Shown here piece by piece: positions 33,842 to 42,383 of a stretch of DNA of 64,000 nt. Origin of the DNA: Jeotgalibacillus campisalis (lineage in GTDB: Bacteria > Bacillota > Bacilli > Bacillales > Jeotgalibacillaceae). The notes under the pieces were generated by a model. It had not been told where the DNA came from. It ran no database searches and saw nothing but the letters and a program-made list of their open reading frames with translations. Where the stretch lies: positions 310,001-374,000 of the forward strand of contig NZ_JXRR01000022.1 in the NCBI RefSeq assembly GCF_000829515.1. The letters run 5' to 3'. How positions within the stretch are numbered: the stretch's first letter is position 1; every line of letters begins with the position of its first letter. A program made the translations under genes and the position numbers.

Positions 33842-34309
33842 TTATTTAATAACAGGCGTCTGAACTCCCGCTGCCCAATCTTCAATAAATGGCAATTGAT
33901 GCGGATTAACCTCCTGTGGGATATTGTTCTTATGTCTGAAACTGAGTTCACTTCCTTCAGCGCTCGTCTGAAGAACCCCGTCGTATTGGGTTGTACGAAA
34001 AACGAGTTGAATACTGAACACCTTGTCTCCATTTTCATATTGAGCAAAGCCTTTTTCACCAGAATAGATTCCAAACAGGGAGACATTTCTGATCTCCAGC
34101 CCTGTCTCTTCCCGCACCTCACGGATTAACGCGTCTTCCACCTTCTCACCAATCTCCAACAAGCCGCCTGGAATCCCCCATTGTTCATGGTCTGTTCGTT
34201 TTTGGAATAAAGCACGCCCGTGTTCGTCTTCAATGATTGCCCCGCAACCCACCGTCAACAGCATTTCGTGGCCAATGACCTTTCTCATTGCTGCTATGTA
34301 GTCATTCAC
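33842..34309 (-). CDS. Nudix hydrolase, 155 aa
   Basis: Start GTG 34309, eight bases after AAGGAAGGAG; the ATG at 34333 precedes that site. The Nudix box is complete: GGLLEIGEKVEDALIREVREETGLEI (GX5EX7REUXEEXGU) at about residues 45-70. The N-terminal part (IAAMRKVIGHEMLLTVGCGAIIED) and EQWGIPGG are typical of the Bacillales MutT/YjhB-like group that hydrolyses nucleotide or ADP-sugar substrates. Substrate not predictable. First gene of a likely pair with the glycolipid-binding-domain gene. Confidence 0.9.
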   Translation of the reverse strand: MNDYIAAMRKVIGHEMLLTVGCGAIIEDEHGRALFQKRTDHEQWGIPGGLLEIGEKVEDALIREVREETGLEIRNVSLFGIYSGEKGFAQYENGDKVFSIQLVFRTTQYDGVLQTSAEGSELSFRHKNNIPQEVNPHQLPFIEDWAAGVQTPVIK

Positions 34310-34403
34310 TTTCCCAACTCCTTCCTTTTCCAATCATTTCAAAAATATATTTGAAATGCAAGGAAGGAATTAAAAAAAGCTGTGAAAGGCTTAAGGCCAC
34401 TGA

Positions 34404-34574
34404 TTAATAACAGCCGCAGCACACAGGACCTTTGTTCTTTTTGAAGATAGAAGGCGAGAAACCGCTCATATTTAGCATCGGCAGGCGACTTTTCTTTGCT
34501 GTAATGCATTTTCGGTGATAGGTAATGCCTCTTTTTATTTCTTCTCTCTTCATTCTTACTACTTCGTGTTCCAA
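34404..34574 (-). CDS. Small Cys-ended basic protein, 56 aa
   Basis: TTG 34574 lies eight bases after AGGAG. The peptide is basic (EHEVVRMKREEIKRGITYHRKCITAKKSRLPMLNMSGFSPSIFKKNKG) and ends PVCCGCY. The Cys-rich last residues are unusual and could bind metal or be exposed by a short tail. I think similar small proteins occur in Bacillaceae but cannot name one. The frame extends to 34595 but without a better site. Confidence 0.5.
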   Translation of the reverse strand: MEHEVVRMKREEIKRGITYHRKCITAKKSRLPMLNMSGFSPSIFKKNKGPVCCGCY

Positions 34575-34711
34575 CTGAACCACTCCTATCATCAATTATT
34601 TTTGATCTATCATTTAACTATCATTAAGTAATTTCGATCTAAATTCAGCGTACTGTTTTTGTAAATTTTAAGTCAATAAATAATAAACTTTTTTAATTTA
34701 TTGTAGCCATT

Positions 34712-34743
34712 AAAAAACCTGAGCAGCTATTCTCCTGCTCAGG
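34712..34743 (-). terminator. Terminator of ileS
   Basis: CCTGAGCAG / CTGCTCAGG perfect stem, eight-base loop, then TTTTTT on the minus strand, 11 bases after the stop. Confidence 0.92.
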
Positions 34744-34753
34744 CCTCCTTCTT

Positions 34754-37700
34754 CTATTTCACTATAACCAACTTCCCTCGATGCTCCCCAATCTCAAAGT
34801 CCTTCATGTCTTCTGCCTTACCAATCGTCAGTGTTTTCACAAGAACGTTTTGGCGGATGAGTTCTTCATTTTGACGAATGGCTTTCGTCAGTTCTTCGTC
34901 TCCGCTCAGTGTGATGTGGACGCGAAGATCGATTGGGAGGTCCTGTGTTTTTCGTTCGTCCTGAATGGCGCGAATGAGTTCACGGGCAAGTCCTTCTAAT
35001 CTCAGTTCCTCGGTGATCACGGTATCCAGCATGACATGGAAGTCTTTGCTTGCGCCCATCGAAAGTCCAGGGTCTGCGATGCGTTCTGGCTGAAGCAGGT
35101 CCATTGGGACATCAATATCTTCGCCTTCTATTGGGACGACAGCTTTCCCTTCTTCTATCACGTTGGCAGCCTCCGAATCGGTCAGGCTTTCAAGATAGGC
35201 TTTTACTTTGCTGACATTTTTTCCGAGAACCGGTCCTGCTGCGCGGAAGTTCAGCTTGATTTCCCAGCGGACGAGATCATCGGAGGATTGTTTTACTGTG
35301 AGCTGCTTGACGTTTAGCTCATCCTTGATAATGTCACTGTATTTTTCAAGCGCTTTGCCTTGCTCCGGATTGACCGGGATGACTGTCAGCTGCGACAAAG
35401 GCTGTTTTGTTTTAATCGCTTCTGCATTTCGCACACCGCGGGCGAGTTCAACGACTTGAAGCACCGCCGCCATGTCCTGTTCCAGCTCTTCATCACGGTC
35501 GCCTGGATTGCTTGCCGGGAACAGAGCCAGGTGGACACTTTCGCCAGTCAGGTTCACATGGATATCGTCTGCCACAAACGGCACAAATGGCGCGAGCAGC
35601 TGACTCCCTTTCACAAGCACTGTGTGAAGGGTGTGGTAGGCTGCTTTTTTCGATTCATTCATGCCTTCCTTCCAAAAACGGTCACGTGAACGGCGGATGT
35701 ACCAGTTGCTGACTTCTTCAATATACGCTTCTAGTTCTTTTGCTGCTTTCGTGAAATCGTATTGATCGAGCGACTCTTTCACAACCACTGCTACAGCGTT
35801 CAGACGGGAAATTACCCAGCGGTCAAGCAGCGTTTTTTCACCTGTGTCTGCTTCATTAAACTGATAGCTGTCGATGTTGGCATAAAGCGTGTAGAAGCTG
35901 TGAGTGTTCACCAGGGTATCAATGACTTTCGATTTTGCTTCCATTACGACACGTTCTGAGAAGCGTTTATTGTTCCACGGCGCACTGTCAGCTAAAAGTG
36001 CCCAGCGAAACGCGTCTGCGCCAAATTGATTGACAAGGTCCATTGGATTCAAGGCATTGCCTTTACTTTTGGACATTTTACGGCCTTCTTCATCTAAAAT
36101 ATGACCGGTGGAAAGTACGCGTTTATATGGAACTTTGCCAGTGAAAAGTGTGGAAACGGCAAGCAGACTGTAAAACCAGCCGCGTGTCTGATCAATTCCT
36201 TCACAAATCACGTCTGCAGGAAACTGTTTTTCAAATTGCTCTTTGTTTTCAAATGGATAGTGCTGCTGGGCAAACGGCATCGAACCGCTGTCAAACCAGA
36301 CATCAATCACTTCCGGAACACGGTTCATCGTGCCCGCACATTTTTCACATGTAAGCTGAACGCGGTCCACGTATGGCTTATGAAGCTCAACCTCTCCAAT
36401 GTCGCCAATTGCTTTTTCCTGAAGATCAGCCTGGCTGTTTGGTGCATATTGATGGTCGCATGTATCACAGATCCAAATCGGAAGCGGCGTGCCCCAGTAG
36501 CGGTTCCGTCCGATGTTCCAGTCCACCATGTTTTCAAGGAAGTTTCCAAAGCGCCCGTCTTTAATATGAGCAGGATGCCATTCCACCTGTTGATTGTTTT
36601 CTAAAAACTGATCCTTCAGCTGTGTTGTTTTAATAAACCAGCTTTCGATTGCATAGTAAAGCAGCGGGGAATCGCAGCGCCAGCAATGCGGGTAGCTGTG
36701 TTCGTATTTTTCTTTATGAAACAGCAGCCCTTCATTTGCCAGATACTTGACGATATCTACGTCGCAGTCTTTAACAAAGCGTCCTGCAAATGGCGGAATG
36801 TCTTCTGTGTAGCGTCCTTGTGAATCGACTACATTAAAGAAGGAAAGATCGGCTTCTTTAACTAAATTGTAATCATCTTCCCCATAAGCCGGAGCGATAT
36901 GAACGATTCCTGTTCCGCTATCTGCGTTCACGAAATCGGCGGTGACAACAAAATGTCCCTTTTCTGGTTTTACAAAAGGAAATGGCGCGTGATAGTCCAG
37001 CCCCTTTAACTCGCTTCCTTTATGAGAAGAAAGTATCTCGAATCCTTCACCAAGGTTTTTTTCGGCCAATGCTTCTGCAACGATGAAGATTTCTCCGTCT
37101 TTTTTCGCTTTCACATATGTCAGTTCCGGATGGACGGCTAATGTAACATTTGCCGGCAGCGTCCACGGAGTCGTCGTCCAGCCAAGGAAAAATTCATTGT
37201 CTGTCCCTTTGACTTTAAATTTGGCTGTGGCGGATAGATCCTTCACTGTTTCATAGCCTTGTGCTACTTCATGCGAGCTCAGTGTTGTCTGGCAGCTCGG
37301 GCAATAAGGTGAAACGCGGTGACCTTTTGTCAAAAGATCGCGGCCGTGCAGATTGCTTAAGATGTACCAGACACTTTCGATGTAGCGGTTTTGCAGAGTG
37401 ACATATGGATCATCCATATCGAGCCAATAGCCGATCGCTTCTGTAAATTCACGCCATTGCTTTTCGTAATTAAAGACACTTTTCTTGCACTCTTCGATGA
37501 ACTTTTCCACACCGAAGTTTTCAATTTCCTGCTTGCCGGAAATGCCAAGCTGCTTTTCCACTTCAAGTTCGACAGGCAGACCATGCGTATCCCAGCCGCC
37601 TTTTCGCAGCACCTGATAGCCCTGCATCGTTTTGTAGCGGGCAACAAAGTCCTTAATAACGCGGCCAAGAACATGTCCTGCGTGCGGAAGACCATTTGCG

Positions 37701-37843
37701 GTTGGCGGTCCTTCATAAAAAACAAAGGTTTCCTCGCCTTCCCGTTCATTCATCGAGCGATTGAAAATCTGATTTTGGTTCCAATAGTCTTTCACGCGGT
37801 TTTCCCGATCGACCGCTGATTCTTTTGTATTGACACTGCGCAT
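34754..37843 (-). CDS. ileS: Isoleucyl-tRNA synthetase, long (IleS2-like) type
   Basis: Cytoplasmic class I synthetase charging tRNA-Ile. ATG 37843, six bases after GAGGTGG, gives 1029 residues; six more codons to 37861 are unlikely. Order: HIGH motif as PHAGH (about 53-57) after [12 protein letters not shown]1 editing domain with [12 protein letters not shown]; Zn-type CPSC and a second CDTC/CEKC pair in the middle; [20 protein letters not shown] near 590; anticodon-binding helices; C-terminal domain to the end. Total length and the C-terminal part fit the eukaryote-like IleS2 group, which often tolerates mupirocin, rather than the roughly 920-residue IleS1 next to divIVA in Bacillus. Controlled by a T-box. 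Confidence 0.93.
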   Translation of the reverse strand: MRSVNTKESAVDRENRVKDYWNQNQIFNRSMNEREGEETFVFYEGPPTANGLPHAGHVLGRVIKDFVARYKTMQGYQVLRKGGWDTHGLPVELEVEKQLGISGKQEIENFGVEKFIEECKKSVFNYEKQWREFTEAIGYWLDMDDPYVTLQNRYIESVWYILSNLHGRDLLTKGHRVSPYCPSCQTTLSSHEVAQGYETVKDLSATAKFKVKGTDNEFFLGWTTTPWTLPANVTLAVHPELTYVKAKKDGEIFIVAEALAEKNLGEGFEILSSHKGSELKGLDYHAPFPFVKPEKGHFVVTADFVNADSGTGIVHIAPAYGEDDYNLVKEADLSFFNVVDSQGRYTEDIPPFAGRFVKDCDVDIVKYLANEGLLFHKEKYEHSYPHCWRCDSPLLYYAIESWFIKTTQLKDQFLENNQQVEWHPAHIKDGRFGNFLENMVDWNIGRNRYWGTPLPIWICDTCDHQYAPNSQADLQEKAIGDIGEVELHKPYVDRVQLTCEKCAGTMNRVPEVIDVWFDSGSMPFAQQHYPFENKEQFEKQFPADVICEGIDQTRGWFYSLLAVSTLFTGKVPYKRVLSTGHILDEEGRKMSKSKGNALNPMDLVNQFGADAFRWALLADSAPWNNKRFSERVVMEAKSKVIDTLVNTHSFYTLYANIDSYQFNEADTGEKTLLDRWVISRLNAVAVVVKESLDQYDFTKAAKELEAYIEEVSNWYIRRSRDRFWKEGMNESKKAAYHTLHTVLVKGSQLLAPFVPFVADDIHVNLTGESVHLALFPASNPGDRDEELEQDMAAVLQVVELARGVRNAEAIKTKQPLSQLTVIPVNPEQGKALEKYSDIIKDELNVKQLTVKQSSDDLVRWEIKLNFRAAGPVLGKNVSKVKAYLESLTDSEAANVIEEGKAVVPIEGEDIDVPMDLLQPERIADPGLSMGASKDFHVMLDTVITEELRLEGLARELIRAIQDERKTQDLPIDLRVHITLSGDEELTKAIRQNEELIRQNVLVKTLTIGKAEDMKDFEIGEHRGKLVIVK

Positions 37844-37902
37844 TGCTTCCACCTCAACCATTCAATTTTGTCGTGCACTCAGCAGCAGAGACTTTTTTGC
37901 AT

Positions 37903-38165
37903 AAAAAAATCCGTCCCTGCTTGGTTAAAACAGGGACGGATTGGATCCGCGGTACCACCCATATTCCATGTGAAAATCACATAGCACTCGGTTAAAATCG
38001 GATAACGGCCGTCAACCGGTTTTCCCTACTTCTTGTTTTCAGGAAAACGTCTCAGAGATGATTTTCAACTGATTCCTGCCATCGCTTCTCAGCTTTTCGC
38101 GACTCTCTTTGGGTCAGGGGGCACAGCTTACTCTTCTCGTCATCGAACTACTTCAATTATTTCCA
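37903..38165 (-). promoter_or_regulatory. T-box riboswitch before ileS
   Basis: On the minus strand the canonical T-box core GGGTGGTACCGCGG lies at 37947-37960, followed by the terminator stem ATCCGTCCCTG / CAGGGACGGAT (37909-37941) and seven T. Upstream, about 200 bases hold the stem I elements. An ATC followed by A (minus strand, 38071-38073, in GGAATCAG) is placed like an isoleucine specifier codon. Uncharged tRNA-Ile binding would favour the antiterminator and allow ileS transcription. Confidence 0.93.
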
Positions 38166-38248
38166 ATATTTTATAACGAAATACCTGGGTTGTCAAAGTC
38201 CGAAATTTATTAAGTATGGGGTATTTGCCGCAGGCTGTAAACGCTCTT

Positions 38249-39205
38249 TTACACAACCATATAAGGCTCTGTGTAAAAACAGCTTTCACTCCTTTTTTTG
38301 CAGATCTTTTTCAGGCGGGTGGCTTCGTTTACAAGTTCTTCTACACTGCCAAACAATCCGTTGTGTTGTGTTACAGCTGCGATCGAAATGGCTACCAGCG
38401 CCATTTCTTCAAGCTGTCCTGAGCGATTTTCTGTGTAAATGAAGCGCTGTTGAAAGTGTTCTTTTGTGTAGAAGGAACGAAGACAATCGTCAAATTGCTG
38501 AATGATGGCGCTGCAGGAAGATTCGTATTCCATACCGGGAATGATGACGATAAAATCATCGCCACCAATATGCCCAAGAAAGCTGTCTGAACGGTCGAAG
38601 CAGCTGCGAAGGATCGTGGCGGTTTCTCGAAGAAGGTCATCTCCTTTTTTAAATCCGTATGAATCGTTATATGCTTTAAAGCGATCTAAATCAATGTACA
38701 AAAGAGTGAAGGGTTTTTGCTGCTCAAAGGCGGACGTAAGATGTTCATCAATCATCGTATTACCAGGCAGCCGGGTGAGGGGATTTAAGTAGCTGGCAAG
38801 CTCTGTTTGAATATCCGCCACAGTTGTAAGGAGCTTTTTAATACTGACGGCTCCATAAACGTTTCCGTCTTTTTTCACGACGACATCGTCATACACTTCA
38901 TCATCGGGCCGTTCCATCGCCCATTTGCTGACTTCAATGACAGATGCAAAAAAATCCACAATAAGCGGAGAGGAATTTGCCAGCAAACCGATTGGCCGAT
39001 TCTCATAGAGATTGTAGCCGTAGCGTGTTCCCATTTTCTGATAAAACTTTGTCCGGGTTATTAAAGCAGGCGGTTTGTCTGGATCCATAATGACAATACC
39101 CTGTAAGCCAGGTTCCTGCTGAAAAAGATCATCTACTTCACTGCAGACCGTGCAGTCTTTCATACAGCTGATTCCTTTGGCAATTTCCCCGATATACGCC
39201 ATCAT
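38249..39205 (-). CDS. CBS-pair/GGDEF protein, likely diguanylate cyclase or sensor
   Basis: 318 residues. Residues 1-130 match the linker/CBS-like region known from EAL-CBS-GGDEF proteins (LFQQEPGLQGIVIMDPDKPPALITRTKFYQKMGTRYGYNLYENRPIGLL, then DDVVVKKDGNVYGAVSIKKLL). Residues 150-318 are a GGDEF domain: NPLTRLPGNTMI, DLDRFKAYNDSYGFKKGDDLL, and the signature as GGDDF, with Asp in place of the catalytic Glu. Substrate-binding NDSYG is kept, so activity is uncertain. It has its own ribosome site (GAGGG, eight bases before ATG 39205) and follows the EAL gene by 38 bases, so two proteins replace the usual fused one. Confidence 0.85.
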   Translation of the reverse strand: MMAYIGEIAKGISCMKDCTVCSEVDDLFQQEPGLQGIVIMDPDKPPALITRTKFYQKMGTRYGYNLYENRPIGLLANSSPLIVDFFASVIEVSKWAMERPDDEVYDDVVVKKDGNVYGAVSIKKLLTTVADIQTELASYLNPLTRLPGNTMIDEHLTSAFEQQKPFTLLYIDLDRFKAYNDSYGFKKGDDLLRETATILRSCFDRSDSFLGHIGGDDFIVIIPGMEYESSCSAIIQQFDDCLRSFYTKEHFQQRFIYTENRSGQLEEMALVAISIAAVTQHNGLFGSVEELVNEATRLKKICKKRSESCFYTEPYMVV

Positions 39206-39243
39206 CTATTTATCCCTCTTTCATAAGGAAATCATTTCGTTTT

Positions 39244-40119
39244 TTATCCAAGTGCCATTATCGGACTCTCTTGCAGCTTCGTCGGTAATGTCGGCAAAAT
39301 CCCCGGTTTGAGGCTTTGCTCAGGCCTCCCCAGAGCATATCCCTGCCCGAGATGAACGCCGGATTTTTGTAAATAAAGGAGCTCCGGTAGAATTTCAATT
39401 CCTTCCGCGATCACTGCTGTATTGGATTGCTGGGCAAAATTCACTAACAGATCAACCAAGTTCTGTTGAGCCGGATTAATGTGTATGTTGCGGATTAATG
39501 CTTTATCGAGTTTTAAAAACTCCGGTTTTAAGTACAAAATCGTTTTTAAGCTATTGTAGCCGGTTCCCGCATCGTCTACTGCAATACGAAAGCCCTGCTG
39601 GCGATAATTTTCAATTGTCCGTACAAACTGCCCGTAATCGGCCACGGTCTCTTTTTCCGTCAGCTCAAGTACAATCTGATCGGGCGACAAATTATATTTA
39701 TTGAGCAAATCAAGTGTATGACCGCTTCGATAAGAAGGATCCTCAAGAATTTGCGGCTGGATATTCAAAAAAATTAATCCTCCGTCATAAGCATCCGACT
39801 GCTTCAGTTCTGACTCATATCGCTCTAGTGATAGATTGCGAAGAAAGCTTTCAAAAGCAAAAACCTTTCTGCTTTTTCCTACATGATCGTAAAAGGAATC
39901 CGTTGTTGGAAAAATTTTTGTGCTATTAGGACGATTTAAAATTTCAAATCCAATGGTACCACATTCTGTGAGTGAAATGATCGGCTGAAAAAAAGTTGTC
40001 ATCTTCTCTTTCTGCATAAGCTCACGAAGCTCTCCATCTTTTTTGCTTTCCTCAAAGAAGTGGCTTCTATTCTCTTTTAAATATTTTAAATAATGATAAA
40101 AATCCGCTAGCCCATTCAT
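39244..40119 (-). CDS. EAL-domain c-di-GMP phosphodiesterase
   Basis: About 291 residues from ATG 40119, after AAAGGGAG; one more codon (TTG) upstream is possible. The EAL domain fills residues 35-275 and keeps the catalytic set: the signature reads EILNR (E-x-L-x-R), Asn in FLNIQPQ, Glu in LELTEKE, the pair in AVDDAGTGY, Lys in LKLDKALI, Glu in VIAEGIE and Gln in LGQGYALG. So it should cleave c-di-GMP. No membrane span. It ends where relatives run on into the CBS-GGDEF part, here encoded by the next gene, co-transcribed. Confidence 0.9.
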   Translation of the reverse strand: MNGLADFYHYLKYLKENRSHFFEESKKDGELRELMQKEKMTTFFQPIISLTECGTIGFEILNRPNSTKIFPTTDSFYDHVGKSRKVFAFESFLRNLSLERYESELKQSDAYDGGLIFLNIQPQILEDPSYRSGHTLDLLNKYNLSPDQIVLELTEKETVADYGQFVRTIENYRQQGFRIAVDDAGTGYNSLKTILYLKPEFLKLDKALIRNIHINPAQQNLVDLLVNFAQQSNTAVIAEGIEILPELLYLQKSGVHLGQGYALGRPEQSLKPGILPTLPTKLQESPIMALG

Positions 40120-40293
40120 CAATTAAAACTCCCTTTACCCATACTGAGGATCTCATGCTGTCAGCCTAGTATACGGTACGAACGTTGTTTTACATGAGAG
40201 GATAGATTAAGATTTAGTAAATTTGGATTTTGGGCAAAAAAGGAAAGTGATTCTGTAAAATACCACTAGTTTTTGGTGAACTCATTTTAAGAA

Positions 40294-40616
40294 CCTGTAC
40301 GGGGATTTTTACAACTAAAAACCATATAGTTTTATAGCCTGCACGGAGAAATGTACGTGATCAAACCACCCTCCGGAAACTGGCCCCAACTGAATGTAAA
40401 AAAACCTACACGGTTTGCCGGATAGGGAAGAGATTTCTGTAGAAACTTATTAACTTTTTTGTCTTTATTGCGCCGTATCACATTCGTTTTATTAGAATAA
40501 AGTTTAAGACCGCTATAAGTACGAAGCCAAAAAACACGAGGAGGTTATGCTTTAATTCAAAGAGGCTCACCTCCGCCCCTCGGAAAGTGTCCGACTGAAG
40601 CGAAAATGAACCCGGT
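40294..40616. repeat. Repeat-like intergenic region 40120-40670
   Basis: About 550 bases without a gene. It contains three CCTRYACGG words (40294, 40338, 40405) and two stretches that resemble each other: 40365-40415 (CTCCGGAAACTGGCCCCAAC, TGAATG) and 40571-40616 (CCTCGGAAAGTGTCCGACTG, AAGCGAAAAT). The second resembles dispersed intergenic elements I have seen in Bacillaceae. I see no start codon with a useful frame. Confidence 0.35.
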
Positions 40617-40670
40617 CTGCTTTTAATGATTTAATAAGGACCTAATTTCAGCAGCCCCTGTTATCCTCAT

Positions 40671-40793
40671 CTATCTTACGTTTTTATTCGCTTTTCTTTT
40701 CGCCATTTCTTTTTTCACCATCGGCACAACTTTTTCTTTCACTGTTCTTTGTACCTTAGGGTCACTCATCAGCTTCTTAATTTTTTTAATCAT
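40671..40793 (-). CDS. Small basic protein, 40 aa
   Basis: ATG 40793 follows GGAGG by eight bases; TAG at 40671. Peptide MIKKIKKLMSDPKVQRTVKE KVVPMVKKEMAKRKANKNVR: sixteen Lys/Arg against few acids, likely helical, with no Cys. A strong ribosome site and clean frame argue that it is real. A nucleic-acid- or membrane-contacting role is only a guess from charge. It reads toward the repeat-like region on its own strand. Confidence 0.6.
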   Translation of the reverse strand: MIKKIKKLMSDPKVQRTVKEKVVPMVKKEMAKRKANKNVR

Positions 40794-41035
40794 TGGTTAT
40801 CCTCCGTTCATTGAAAATTAACTTCCTACTTATTAAATACCACAATCACTGACTTTTAGTCCTAACCTGCCCTTCGTTTAAATCTATATCGCCAGAAGTC
40901 GAATACTTGCAGAATTTGTTGAACGATTTTTAGAGATTTGTTTTACGATTTTACAGGGATTCAGCAGGCTGTGTCGAATTGCTAGTATAAGAGAATTTGC
41001 ATTTATTCTAAACCAGATAAAGTGAGGCGAGCGTG

Positions 41036-41527
41036 ATGTTCAACTGGATGCCATATAAGGAACAAGGCATATGTGAGAAAAGACTAACGAAAGTAATGAA
41101 GCGCTTGAAGATTGATTATTTTAATTTCAACTGGGATCGTAACAGCTGCTTTATTGAATTCACATACCAGGAGGAGGCTTATAAGCTAAAACACTCGATT
41201 GAAAAGGCGAAAAAAAGAGGCGTCATTTTAAAAAACGGGATGGATTGTCTGGTGGATCTGACACAGTCGCTTGAAGACCTTTGCGGGATTATTGAACGAG
41301 GCACGTATAATTTTGATACCTGGATTGCCGGTATGAAGCAGCCTTCTGAGAAAGCGGTCATTCAGGAAAGAGTGCATATTAAATACAAATCATTTGGCCA
41401 GCAAGAGCCGCCTGACTTCATTCGGAACGAACGCCTGATTCCTTTCGCTTCCGGCTCCACTGTCAGAAACTTTGACACAACCGGACAAGGAAGGCAGTTT
41501 AAACTGATTAAAAAGAACAGCAACTGA
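41036..41527 (+). CDS. Conserved hypothetical protein, 163 aa
   Basis: ATG 41036 lies eight bases after GAGG (a GTG one codon earlier is possible). The N-terminal 80 residues (FNWMPYKEQGICEKRLTKVMKRLKIDYFNFNWDRNSCFIEFTYQEEAYKLKHSIEKAKKRGVILKNGMDCLVDL) look like a compact alpha/beta domain that I associate with an uncharacterised Bacillales protein. The C-terminal part is basic and less ordered. No motif for catalysis. A terminator follows it. Nearest upstream gene is the 40-residue one on the other strand. Confidence 0.72.
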   Translation: MFNWMPYKEQGICEKRLTKVMKRLKIDYFNFNWDRNSCFIEFTYQEEAYKLKHSIEKAKKRGVILKNGMDCLVDLTQSLEDLCGIIERGTYNFDTWIAGMKQPSEKAVIQERVHIKYKSFGQQEPPDFIRNERLIPFASGSTVRNFDTTGQGRQFKLIKKNSN

Positions 41528-41562
41528 GAAAGAAATCATTGGGTTTAAATCAAATCAGTGTG

Positions 41563-41597
41563 AAAAAGCTCAGGCCTTCATGTTCTGAGCTTTTCGT
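41563..41597 (+). terminator. Terminator of the 41036-41527 gene
   Basis: AAAAGCTCAG / CTGAGCTTTT stem with an 11-base loop and T-rich tail; the A-rich front could let it work on the other strand too. Confidence 0.7.
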
Positions 41598-41666
41598 TAT
41601 GCAGGTAAATCTCGTTAATCAGGGCGGCATAGATCTGATTTAAAAGACTTTTACTTTGCTCCCCTT

Positions 41667-42248
41667 TTAAACTAGATGCTTCGAACAGTTAAATAGGGAA
41701 CAATCCCATTTTGTTTCATCGTGCTTTAATATGGTTAAGGAAGTATTTTCCAATAGCGTTTCGGTAAATTGTTCAGGAAGCAGATGCTTTAACGTCAAGC
41801 CGATCAGTCCGCCGTGGCTGACGATGAGAATCTTTTTTCCTTTGTGCTGGGTTAGAATTTCTTCTATAAAAGCGGCTCCGCGCTGCGCTACGGTATCCTT
41901 TGTTTCAATGCCAAGCTCCTGCTCCCGCCAATTGTCTCCCCATCTCGTTACCCGATCTTCAATTGTCAGTCCTTCAATTTCGCCAAGATGCATTTCTCTG
42001 ATTCGGTCATCTTGAATAGGTTTTTGCAGCCCTAATTCTTTCGCAATGGCTTCAGCTGTTTGTCTAGCGCGTGATAGGTCACTTGAAATGATGAGGTCCC
42101 ATGTTTCGTCTTCTGAGGCAATTCTTTCTGCAACTCGGCGTGCTTGTTCTATCCCTTCTTCACTCAGCGGAATATCGGTATGTCCCTGAGCCCTTCCTGA
42201 TCTGTTCCATTCTGTTACTCCATGTCTGATTAGTCCGATCGTTGTCAT
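41667..42248 (-). CDS. Histidine phosphatase family protein (phosphoglycerate-mutase-like)
   Basis: 193 residues from ATG 42248, nine bases after AAAGGATG; the longer frame to 42368 is non-coding in character. Catalytic LIRHGVTEWN (His phosphorylated), second Arg in SDLSRARQTA, Glu in MHLGEIEGLTIED, second His in ILIVSHGGLIG. Members are cytoplasmic phosphatases (PhoE/CobC/GpmB-like). Substrate unknown; not likely a glycolytic mutase because that is larger and elsewhere. Monocistronic. Confidence 0.92.
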   Translation of the reverse strand: MTTIGLIRHGVTEWNRSGRAQGHTDIPLSEEGIEQARRVAERIASEDETWDLIISSDLSRARQTAEAIAKELGLQKPIQDDRIREMHLGEIEGLTIEDRVTRWGDNWREQELGIETKDTVAQRGAAFIEEILTQHKGKKILIVSHGGLIGLTLKHLLPEQFTETLLENTSLTILKHDETKWDCSLFNCSKHLV

Positions 42249-42344
42249 GTATATCATCCTTTCAGTTTTCGTTTCTGTCCTTATTTTACCATATAGAGGA
42301 TCTTTAAAACATATTTTATCAGCCGTAACCCTTGCTTTGAATGG

Positions 42345-42378
42345 AAAAAACGCCCGTCCCTCAAACAAGGAACAGGCG
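42345..42378 (-). terminator. Terminator of the lipoprotein gene
   Basis: CGCCTGTTCC / GGGACGGGCG stem (two wobble or mismatched pairs), eight-base loop, T run of six on the minus strand; begins six bases after the stop. Confidence 0.8.
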
Positions 42379-42383
42379 TATTT

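Noticed and set aside
36101-36604. 167-codon plus-strand frame inside ileS
   Set aside because: It lies antisense to strongly conserved synthetase motifs, has no ribosome site, and its translation has no protein-like pattern.
40294-40413. CRISPR-like spacing of CCTRYACGG words
   Set aside because: Only three nine-base words with unequal gaps (44 and 67) and no cas genes.
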